8,181 nucleotides of DNA from Streptosporangiaceae bacterium (GTDB lineage Bacteria; Actinomycetota; Actinomycetes; Streptosporangiales; Streptosporangiaceae): NCBI GenBank assembly GCA_030040815.1, contig JASHSZ010000668.1, positions 1 through 8,181 of the forward strand. Direction: 5' to 3'. A program made the position numbers and the translations under genes. Below are positions 1-5,609 of the stretch, piece after piece; position 1 is the stretch's first letter; every line of letters starts with the position of its first letter. The notes under the pieces are model-generated. The model was not told where the DNA came from and did not search any database. It saw only the letters and a list, made by a program, of their open reading frames with translations.

Positions 1-405
1 GGTGGCGGCACGGATCGCGTCGGCGGTCTCCGCGGCACTGGCTCTGTCGGCCGGGTCCAGCGGGTCCTCTAGTTCGTTGCTACGGCGTCGCAGGGCACCG
101 AACGGGCGCATGACGGTTCCGAACTGAGCCCGCACGGACTCCTCGACTGCGTAGTGGCCGCCGGATGTCATGCGACGGAGGCCTTGCTGTGCGAGCAGAG
201 CCGTGCATGCCTGACGTGCCGCGTCGTAGGCCAGCACGAACGCGCTGTCGGGACTGGCCTGCTCGATAGTGCGCGCCGCGGCCAAAGTTTCGCGGGCCCG
301 GTCGAGCCACGGCGTACCACTGGCGTGAGCGCCCCGAACGCGCTCAAGACGCCGTTCCTCAAGGAGACGCTCGATGACGGCGGCGCCGGGCGTCCAGCCG
401 GTCAC
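1..405 (-). CDS. HEPN-domain protein (SAV_6107-like), 3' end cut off by window edge
   Basis: Translating the minus strand from a GTG at 405-403 gives 135 codons open to the window edge. The product is rich in helix. Residues about 33-77 read like the first HEPN helices (WLDRARETLAAARTIEQ, then AYDAARQACTALLAQQGLR). They are followed by R78-x5-H84 (RMTSGGH), which fits the RX4-6H ribonuclease motif of HEPN proteins, and then by a conserved-looking block, AVEESVRAQFG and RPFGALRRRSNELEDP. The arrangement closely resembles the actinobacterial SAV_6107 HEPN family. The start is chosen because GAAGG (416-412) lies 6 bases upstream and an in-frame TGA (411-409) excludes anything earlier. HEPN proteins are often RNases or toxins paired with a minimal nucleotidyltransferase. 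No partner is visible here; the upstream side carries only a methyltransferase remnant on the other strand, so any partner must lie left of the window. The family call is by recognition; the toxin role is only inferred. Confidence 0.75.
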   Translation of the reverse strand, partial: MTGWTPGAAVIERLLEERRLERVRGAHASGTPWLDRARETLAAARTIEQASPDSAFVLAYDAARQACTALLAQQGLRRMTSGGHYAVEESVRAQFGTVMRPFGALRRRSNELEDPLDPADRASAAETADAIRAAT

Positions 406-704
406 GAATCACCTTCGTCTTCCACGATTGGCCGCGGCACACCGGCCTGGCGCTGGCCAGGCAGGCGTTCGATCTGCTGCCCTCGGGAGGCACGATCAAC
501 GTGCATGAGATGCTGCTCAATGACGACGGCTCAGGACCCCGGACGGCGGCCGCATTTTCCGTGCTGATGGTCATCAGCACTCCGGGACAGCAGTTCACTT
601 TCCTCGACCTGGAGTCGATGCTCACCCAGGCCGGATTCACTGACATCGAGTGTCACTCGACCTCGCCTGTCTACTCCATGGTCAGGGGACGTAAGCCCTG
701 GTAG
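402..704 (+). pseudogene. C-terminal remnant of an O-methyltransferase
   Basis: About 100 codons ending at TAG 702-704 encode the C-terminal third of a class I SAM-dependent O-methyltransferase of the plant-COMT/acetylserotonin type (Methyltransf_2). Recognisable parts in order are RITFVFHDW (the family's HDW motif with the catalytic-type His), ALARQAFDLLPSGGTINVHE (the strand after the SAM site), LLNDDGSGP, and the end LTQAGFTDIE...YSMVRGRKPW. The dimerisation domain and the glycine-rich SAM-binding motif that should precede them are absent: the frame closes at TGA 375-377, and the DNA to the left encodes the HEPN protein on the other strand. A usual full-length member has about 340 residues, so roughly 70% is missing. 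A GTG at 501 could start a 67-residue peptide, but that would have no SAM site. I read this as a relic left by a deletion or rearrangement at about 400. The substrate is unknown; closeness to an O-demethylase gene makes an aromatic compound possible but unproven. Confidence 0.72.
412..416 (-). promoter_or_regulatory. Ribosome binding site deciding the HEPN GTG start
   Basis: GAAGG on the minus strand, six bases before the GTG at 405-403. It lies inside the truncated methyltransferase remnant of the opposite strand, so the HEPN gene's translation signal sits in the remnant's DNA. Confidence 0.5.
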
Positions 705-752
705 ACGCTTCTCCTGTACTCGGCATCTGAGCCAAGGCGGGCGGGCGGTAGT

Positions 753-2108
753 TCATCGGCGGTACCGGTCGCGCGCAAACTGCACGTACGGGATCGGCGC
801 GACTGTAGCCCGAATCTCACGTTGCTCGTGGACCTCAACCTGCGGCTTTGCCGAATTTGGTCGTTCCCCCCACAACACTGTCACCTCGGTGCCCGGCCCG
901 GCGTGCTCGTTGTCCACAGTGGCGAGTGAGACCATAATGCGCTCGTTGGCGATGTAGCCCACATCCAGGGAGAATCCCACGCTCCGTCCACTTTTCAGCA
1001 CGCTATCCATGTGGTGGAGCGCATAACGAGCCTTAGGCAAGTCGATGTACTTGGCGCCAATGCCCGGCCGGAACAGTGACCCGATGGCGTCGGCTACGTC
1101 GTCGCAATTCCACACAAGCGTGACCTTGGTGCGCCTGGGGCTGTTGGCCGTCTGCTCCAGCGCTGGGCGGCCGATGAAGTCGTGGTCAAAACGGACGACG
1201 CTGCCGTACCCAATGTCGTACGGGCTCAGGTAGTAGTCAGTGACGGCATCGGAATCGAAGCTTCCACCTAGCGATCCCATCTCGGAAGCCGGCAACCACT
1301 GGCGATATGCCTTCGACATTTCATCGTCGGAATAGATTGCCGGGAATGGTGCGGGCATCCAGCCTGACTCGAGGTTTGCGGCCGAGTACGCCTTCGCACC
1401 CACCCGCACTAGTCCGGCGCCATCGCCGGCCGCGAGCAGTGCCGCCAGAATCTCCTCGCGCTCCTCCCACGGCCCGAACAGCTCGAATCCCGGCTGTCCG
1501 GCCATGCCGTGCCGTAGGGCCCGCACCCGGCGGCCAGCGATGAAGAAGTCGGCCATGTGGAAGAACTTCACGTCGGGCACCGTGCCGGCCGCCTTCTCTA
1601 GCACAGCCAACGCCGTGGGACCTTGTAGCTCGTACCTGTAGGTCTTAGGTGGCCCAGAGATGCGGTCGAAGGAGTTGTCTACACGCTCGGTCGTGGCGCG
1701 GTACGCGCCGGCCTCGAGTTGAAATTGCACCCAGTTGTGCACCATCGGGTGCCCGACGAGATCGAAGAGCTCTGGCTCCAAATGGAAGAGAACGGCGTCA
1801 CCGATGAAGTAGCCACCGGGGTTCACCGCAACGTACTGCTTCGCTCGGTTGACGCCGAAGCTCGTGAAGGAGTTGACGCCGACGTCCTGGAGCAGCTGCA
1901 GCGCATCCGGGCCCTGGATGTACAAGTCGGTCATGTGATGCGACTGGTCGAGCAGCGCGCAGCCGTCTCGCCACGCTCGCTGCTCGGTGCGCCAGTTGGT
2001 GAACTCCGGCGTCACCGGAAACGTGTGCGGGCGGATCGGCGAGTTCCGAAGCAGATCTACGGGGTTGCCGACGCGGGCGATCGCCGCGGCCAGGCTCTCT
2101 GAAGGCAC
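753..2108 (-). CDS. ligM: Tetrahydrofolate-dependent aromatic O-demethylase (LigM/DesA family)
   Basis: A 451-residue protein of the aminomethyltransferase (GcvT-like) fold, close to Sphingobium LigM (vanillate/3-O-methylgallate O-demethylase) and DesA (syringate O-demethylase). These move an aryl methyl ether carbon to tetrahydrofolate, giving a phenol and 5-methyl-THF in the cytosol without oxygen. Family blocks appear in order: LLRNSPI (19-25), TNWRTEQRAW (37-46), DQSHHMTDLYIQG (54-66), NRAKQYVAVNPGG, RHGMAGQPGFELFGP, ESGWMPAPFPAIY, GSLGGSFDSD, YDIGYGSVVRFDHDFIGR, and the C-terminal VTVLWGE and IRATVAPIPY. Length matches LigM (about 470), so it appears intact. The GTG at 2108 is the earliest possible start because TAA lies two codons upstream; GAGG abuts the start with no usable spacing, so initiation looks weak or unusual. 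It is divergent from the GntR regulator and has a good promoter candidate about 90 bases upstream. Family is firm; the choice among vanillate, 3-O-methylgallate and syringate cannot be made by eye. Confidence 0.88.
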   Translation of the reverse strand: MPSESLAAAIARVGNPVDLLRNSPIRPHTFPVTPEFTNWRTEQRAWRDGCALLDQSHHMTDLYIQGPDALQLLQDVGVNSFTSFGVNRAKQYVAVNPGGYFIGDAVLFHLEPELFDLVGHPMVHNWVQFQLEAGAYRATTERVDNSFDRISGPPKTYRYELQGPTALAVLEKAAGTVPDVKFFHMADFFIAGRRVRALRHGMAGQPGFELFGPWEEREEILAALLAAGDGAGLVRVGAKAYSAANLESGWMPAPFPAIYSDDEMSKAYRQWLPASEMGSLGGSFDSDAVTDYYLSPYDIGYGSVVRFDHDFIGRPALEQTANSPRRTKVTLVWNCDDVADAIGSLFRPGIGAKYIDLPKARYALHHMDSVLKSGRSVGFSLDVGYIANERIMVSLATVDNEHAGPGTEVTVLWGERPNSAKPQVEVHEQREIRATVAPIPYVQFARDRYRR

Positions 2109-2196
2109 CTCTTACACGACCTTTCGACACTGGTCAGACGACGCCGCGTGGCGCACCGAGGGCGGACCCGCTTCGAAAGCGGTGCAGATGACTGTG

Positions 2197-2225
2197 AAGG
2201 TAGAAACTCGTTACACTTTTGTCAA
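2197..2225 (-). promoter_or_regulatory. Candidate sigma-70-type promoter for the O-demethylase gene
   Basis: On the minus strand a perfect -35 box TTGACA (2225-2220) is followed by a 17-base spacer and TACCTT (2202-2197), which keeps the TA...T pattern of a -10 box. It lies in the most A/T-rich part of the divergent spacer and would give a leader of roughly 80 bases before the GTG at 2108. The spacing and -35 box are seen directly; activity is inferred. Confidence 0.5.
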
Positions 2226-2229
2226 CACT
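2210..2229. promoter_or_regulatory. Candidate GntR-family operator over the -35 box
   Basis: Two similar half-sites on the plus strand, GTTACACT (2210-2217) and GTCAACACT (2221-2229), repeat in the same direction about one helical turn apart. The second contains TGTCAACA, a TGT-NN-ACA palindrome. GntR/FCD regulators usually bind short GT...AC inverted repeats, so this is a plausible site for the regulator encoded 70 bases away. It covers the TTGACA box of the demethylase promoter, which would suit repression. The binding partner is inferred. Confidence 0.3.
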
Positions 2230-2298
2230 TCTGGCGCGACTCGTGCGTCCTGGCAGCTAAGTTGTGGGGTAATCGACCGACGTCGGGGCGTGGCGAAG

Positions 2299-3045
2299 AT
2301 GACACAGATGGCCGAGACGGTGCGTAGCGGCGCTGAGGGGCGCCGGATTGCCGAGCACCGGTTGCGTGAGGACATTGCCCGCGGGGATGTCGCACCCGGT
2401 TCCCGGCTTGTTGAAGCTGACCTCAGCGAGCGATATGGCGTCACTAGGCACAGCGCTCGCCTGGCGCTGGACGCGCTCGCGGTCGAGGGTCTGGTGGAAC
2501 GAGTCCAGAATCGCGGGGCCCGAGTCCGCCTGATCTCCGCGGCCGAGGCGGTGGAGATCATGGAGTGCCGGATGGTTCTCGACGGCTTGATCGCCCGCAA
2601 GGCCGCCGAGGCCGCGACCGATGAGGGTATCGAGAGCCTGCGGGCAAACCAGCAGCTGATGCATGACGTCGTCGCTGACAGCGAGCTGATGAAGTACTCC
2701 GATCTCATCCAGGTCCACCACGGCCTAGTCCGCGGGATGGCCCAGCACGAAGTCGCGGGCGGTCTAGTGGATCGGCTGCAAGCACAGATCGTGCGGCACC
2801 AGTTCCGCCTCTCGCTGCGGATGAGTCGAGCCCGGGAATCGCTGCAGGAGCTTGACGACGTGGTTGGCGCGCTGGCAGACCGCGATCCTGACCGTGCCGA
2901 GAACACCACGCGGGCACACTTGCGAGGAGTCATCCGGGCACTGCTGGAAGAAGCGTCGGCCACCCCGGAACACCTGGTTCGATCCGCTCGGAGCGACCAT
3001 CTGCCAGTGCGCGGCTCCCTCGCCAACCTATGGGCGACGAGGTGA
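2299..3045 (+). CDS. GntR-family transcriptional regulator, FCD (FadR/VanR-like) subfamily
   Basis: A 248-residue regulator. Residues about 15-77 form the GntR winged helix: IAEHRLREDIARGDVAPGSR, then VEADLSERYGVTRHSARLAL (recognition helix) and LAVEGLVERVQNRGARV (wing). Residues about 85-225 are a helical FCD ligand-binding domain, with MECRMVLDGLIARKAAE, YSDLIQVHHGLVR and the final TRAHLRG. The Asp/His ligands in YSDLIQVHH and TRAHL are present, but the usual His of the EH motif is Leu (SLQELDDVVGAL), so the metal site may be altered. This architecture is shared by VanR-type repressors of aromatic demethylation genes. The chosen ATG lies just before the domain; GTG 2290 and ATG 2308 (GAAG nine bases upstream) are alternatives in the same frame, and the frame stays open far upstream without homology. 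It is divergent from the O-demethylase and overlaps the hydratase gene by four bases, so it probably controls both in response to an aromatic acid. Confidence 0.88.
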   Translation: MTQMAETVRSGAEGRRIAEHRLREDIARGDVAPGSRLVEADLSERYGVTRHSARLALDALAVEGLVERVQNRGARVRLISAAEAVEIMECRMVLDGLIARKAAEAATDEGIESLRANQQLMHDVVADSELMKYSDLIQVHHGLVRGMAQHEVAGGLVDRLQAQIVRHQFRLSLRMSRARESLQELDDVVGALADRDPDRAENTTRAHLRGVIRALLEEASATPEHLVRSARSDHLPVRGSLANLWATR

Positions 3046-4070
3046 TCATCGACTGCCATGGGCACTTCACCACGGTGCCTTCCGCACACACCGCCTGGCG
3101 ACAGGAGCAAATCAAGGCCTGGGAAGCCGGGACCTCCGCACCGTCCTATCCAGCGATCGGTGACGACGAGCTCCGCGAGGCTGTGAAAAACAGCCAGCTG
3201 CGGCTAATGGACGAACGCGGGATCGACACCACAGTCTTCTCGCCGCAGGCATCCGCGATGGCGCACCATCTCGGCGACGAGACTGCAAGCAGAGAGTGGG
3301 CCGAGCACTGCAACAACCTGATCTACCGTCTCACGAACCTCTACCCCGACCGCTTCGCTGGTGTGTGCCAGCTGCCGCAATCACCGGGCGTGCCCATCGA
3401 AAGGTCCATCGGGGAGCTGCGCCGCTGCGTGGAGGAACTCGGATTCGTCGGGTGCAATCTCAACCCGGACCCCAGCGGCGGGCGCTGGACTTCCCCGCCG
3501 CTAACCGACGTGACCTGGTACCCCTTCTACGAAGCGATGATCGAACTCGGCGTGCCCGCGATGGTGCATGTGTCCGCGTCGACGCAGCCCGCATTTCATA
3601 CCACCGGTGCCTACTACATCAACGCCGACACCACCGTGTTCATGCAGTTCCTTGAGGGCAGCCTGTTCCGCGATCTGACGGAGCTGCGCATGGTGATCCC
3701 GCATGGCGGCGGCGCCGTGCCCTACCACTGGGGCCGCTACCGTGGCCTGGCCGACATGCTTGGCCAGCCGCCCCTGGCGACAAATGTGCTCGGCAACGTG
3801 TACTTCGACACCTGCGTCTATCACCAGCCCGGCATCGACTTGCTGCTCGAGGTTGTGCCCACAGAAAATATCTTGTTCGGCTCAGAAATGGTCGGCGCGG
3901 TGCGCGGCGTCGACCCCGTCACTGGTTACCACTTCGATGACACGCGCCGCTACGTCGAGGCATCCAGGCTTGATGCCGACCGCAAGACGCACGTCTACGA
4001 GCGCAACATTCGCTACGTGTACCCTCGCCTCGATGCGCGGCTCGCCGCGCGCCCCGAGGCACGCACGTAG
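3042..4070 (+). CDS. ligJ: 4-oxalomesaconate hydratase (LigJ-type amidohydrolase)
   Basis: A 342-residue zinc-dependent amidohydrolase (Amidohydro_2, ACMSD-like) very like Sphingobium LigJ, which hydrates 4-oxalomesaconate to 4-carboxy-4-hydroxy-2-oxoadipate, the last hydration of the protocatechuate 4,5-cleavage and gallate pathways. Metal-site motifs are all visible: DCHGH (H6, H8), AMVHVS (H176), VIPHGGGAVPYHWGR (H221) and ILFGSEMVGAVRG (E282). The LigJ signatures FSPQASAMAHH, GFVGCNLNPDPSGG and FDTCVYHQPGIDLL are also present, and length agrees with LigJ (about 340). The GTG at 3042 makes the N-terminus MIIDCHGH, as in the family, and gives a GTGA overlap with the regulator stop; an ATG at 3030 would add four residues but has no ribosome site. 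The overlap implies translational coupling with the regulator. No dioxygenase, tautomerase or aldolase of the route is in the window. Related amidohydrolases include decarboxylases, but the detailed LigJ likeness makes that unlikely. Confidence 0.88.
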   Translation: MIIDCHGHFTTVPSAHTAWRQEQIKAWEAGTSAPSYPAIGDDELREAVKNSQLRLMDERGIDTTVFSPQASAMAHHLGDETASREWAEHCNNLIYRLTNLYPDRFAGVCQLPQSPGVPIERSIGELRRCVEELGFVGCNLNPDPSGGRWTSPPLTDVTWYPFYEAMIELGVPAMVHVSASTQPAFHTTGAYYINADTTVFMQFLEGSLFRDLTELRMVIPHGGGAVPYHWGRYRGLADMLGQPPLATNVLGNVYFDTCVYHQPGIDLLLEVVPTENILFGSEMVGAVRGVDPVTGYHFDDTRRYVEASRLDADRKTHVYERNIRYVYPRLDARLAARPEART

Positions 4071-4180
4071 ATCGCCGGGGTCGGTACCGCTCGATGCGAC
4101 CGCAGCCAGGACGCCGAGGGCACAGCTGAGGTTACTGTGGGGTCACCGGGCACTCGAATAGATCGTCAACAGAATCCCGG

Positions 4181-4432
4181 CTACGGACGCCGGTTCGCCC
4201 GCCGCAATCGCCGCAGGGCGAGCACAACCGAACCAGCTATCAAGCCGACTATCCCACCGGCAAGCGCGGCAGGAATTCCCAGCTCAAAGACTGCGAACCA
4301 GGCAGTCCGCGGGTTGACGAGAAGGCCAACCGCAAGTCCGGCGACGCAGCCGAGAACCCCCGCACAGACAGCTCCGGCCACATAAAACCGCATCGGAACA
4401 GGAAGCCGCATCACGGCTGCGACCGCACGCAT
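4181..4432 (-). CDS. Small two-helix membrane protein of unknown function
   Basis: An 83-residue product with two strong hydrophobic segments, about residues 16-39 (FYVAGAVCAGVLGCVAGLAV...) and 49-72 (FELGIPAALAGGIVGLIAGS...), joined by a short loop (NPRTAW). A basic tail (RRLRRANRR) follows, suggesting both ends on the cytoplasmic side. No enzymatic motif is seen. The ATG at 4432 has no clear ribosome site; ATG codons at residues 8 and 14 are possible alternatives, the latter just before the first helix. It is convergent with ligJ (110 bases between ends) and lies 111 bases downstream of the lactonase stop on the same strand, with a possible hairpin in between, so it is probably not a core part of that operon. 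The two clean helices and charge pattern favour a real gene. Confidence 0.6.
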   Translation of the reverse strand: MRAVAAVMRLPVPMRFYVAGAVCAGVLGCVAGLAVGLLVNPRTAWFAVFELGIPAALAGGIVGLIAGSVVLALRRLRRANRRP

Positions 4433-4483
4433 GGCCGGAGTATCGCACCATCAGGGTCGCCGAGCGGACAACGAGGGCAAGAG

Positions 4484-4531
4484 GGCCCCATCAGCTCGAG
4501 CTCGCCCAGCTTCTGCGAGCAGACCGGGGCC
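4484..4531 (-). terminator. Possible nested hairpin after the lactonase operon
   Basis: An inner perfect 6-base stem GCTCGC (4500-4505) / GCGAGC (4515-4520) with a 9-base loop sits inside an outer GGCCCC (4484-4489) / GGGGCC (4526-4531) pair. It starts 12 bases past the lactonase stop. There is only a weak T-rich stretch after it on the minus strand (CTCTTG), so it is not a classic rho-independent terminator, though actinobacterial terminators often lack a T run. Confidence 0.35.
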
Positions 4532-4543
4532 GGCCGACTCGGC

Positions 4544-5587
4544 CTACGCCGGTGCGAAAGCCGCAATGAAAACCGGGTTGGGAACTGTGACCTGATCCGC
4601 CGCGCGGAGATCTCCGAGCTCGTCTATCTCGAACACAGCAACGCTGTGAGACAGGTTGTTAGCCACGATCATCCGGTTGTCGTCCGTCAGCGTAAAGAAC
4701 CACGGCCACCTCCCGCCACTCGGCACCCATTGGCGGGCAGATACCAGTCCGTCGATATTCATGTCAAAGGCCACAAGGCTATCGTGACCGCGATTGGACA
4801 CGTACAGGTGACGCCCGTCCCGGCTCATGTCGAGATGGGCAGCATGGCTGTCGCCGCCGAACGCCGGGGGCAGCGTCGAGACGCACTGAACCTCGGTCAG
4901 CGTGCCGTCGGCTTCGGGCTGAAGCACCACCAGCGTGTTGCCGAGCTCATTGAGCAGGTAAATCAGGCCGCGGCGGGCCAGCACGTGGCGCGGGCCGGAA
5001 CCCGGAACGGCACGGTAGGCGCGAACCTTCTCCCCAACGCGACCTGTTTCCGCGTCGAAGGGGAAAGCGAGTATCTCGTCGGATCCCATGTCGGTCGCAT
5101 AGATCCAGGCGTTGTCGGGCGTGAATATGGCGCAATGCGGGTGCGAGCCAGCCTGGCGCGGATGGGGACCGCTACCCTCGTTGGCCAGGCTCGCTATCAA
5201 CTCCGGCGTTGGCCCGTTGCGGAATACCGCCCAGCCGGTGCGGGAGTTAGCGACAGCGAAGTACCGGCCGCTTTGGTCGAACGCGATGTAGCTGCCGCCG
5301 TTGCCTCCGCTGGACCAGCGTCCCTGCTCGACCAGTGATCCGTCAGGTCCGAATCTGTGACGTGACATCGCCGACCGATCGATGTCGTTATGCAGGAGCA
5401 GGATGCTGTCGCCGTTCGGTTCGACAGTGCCGTAGTACACCGCGACTGCCGAGGCCGAGAGCTCGGTGATAACAGTATCGGCGTCGATCCGCAGCGCGTA
5501 GAGCGCGGTGGCCATCGGGACTACGGGATCGGGGAATGTCCATGATCCCACGACGAAAGCGGGGTCGTGCGAGCGTGATGTGATCAT
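4544..5587 (-). CDS. Seven-bladed beta-propeller lactonase family protein
   Basis: A 347-residue protein of the lactonase family PF10282, the fold of YbhE 6-phosphogluconolactonase and of fungal carboxy-muconate lactonizing enzyme. Repeated blade signatures are visible: FVVGSW near residue 11, GGSYIAFDQSGRYFAVAN (98-115), SHPHCAIFTPDNAWIYATDM (148-167), GSGPRHVLARRGLIYLLNEL (196-215), and AAHLDMSRDGRHLYVSNRGHDSL (249-271). It has no signal peptide and is presumably cytosolic. The length is normal for the family. The ATG at 5587 places the first blade strand at the expected position. It follows the acyl reductase gene by 22 bases and is likely the last gene of that operon. A housekeeping 6-phosphogluconolactonase is possible, but the operon partners suggest a special substrate; hydrolysis of a pyrone or muconolactone-type intermediate is a guess from context. 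The fold call is strong, the substrate unknown. Confidence 0.82.
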   Translation of the reverse strand: MITSRSHDPAFVVGSWTFPDPVVPMATALYALRIDADTVITELSASAVAVYYGTVEPNGDSILLLHNDIDRSAMSRHRFGPDGSLVEQGRWSSGGNGGSYIAFDQSGRYFAVANSRTGWAVFRNGPTPELIASLANEGSGPHPRQAGSHPHCAIFTPDNAWIYATDMGSDEILAFPFDAETGRVGEKVRAYRAVPGSGPRHVLARRGLIYLLNELGNTLVVLQPEADGTLTEVQCVSTLPPAFGGDSHAAHLDMSRDGRHLYVSNRGHDSLVAFDMNIDGLVSARQWVPSGGRWPWFFTLTDDNRMIVANNLSHSVAVFEIDELGDLRAADQVTVPNPVFIAAFAPA

Positions 5588-5609
5588 GGGCGCGTAGCCC
5601 TAGCGCACG

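Noticed and set aside
154..567. 137-codon plus-strand frame across the HEPN gene and the methyltransferase remnant
   Set aside because: It has no recognisable family and lies over two better-supported readings, HEPN on the minus strand and the methyltransferase frame on the plus strand.
359..646. 95-codon minus-strand frame
   Set aside because: It is a shadow of the methyltransferase remnant; its end is a low-complexity Arg-rich read-through of the HEPN start in another frame.
1987..2298. Upstream extension of the regulator frame
   Set aside because: Adds about 100 residues with no domain, crosses the divergent promoter and overlaps the demethylase; the winged helix begins just after 2299.
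2211..3110. 299-codon minus-strand frame opposite the regulator
   Set aside because: Ser/Arg-rich composition typical of an antisense shadow in GC-rich DNA; the regulator on the plus strand has clear domains.
4079..4101. GGTCG/CGACC inverted repeat after ligJ as a terminator
   Set aside because: Only five pairs with a 13-base loop and no T run, so it is no better than chance in GC-rich DNA.
4532..4544. GGCCGA-C-TCGGCC palindrome at the lactonase stop
   Set aside because: The one-base centre cannot form a stable hairpin loop and it touches the stop codon; it may be a chance GC-rich palindrome.
4646..5338. 230-codon plus-strand frame opposite the lactonase
   Set aside because: Shadow frame; the minus strand encodes clear beta-propeller repeats.
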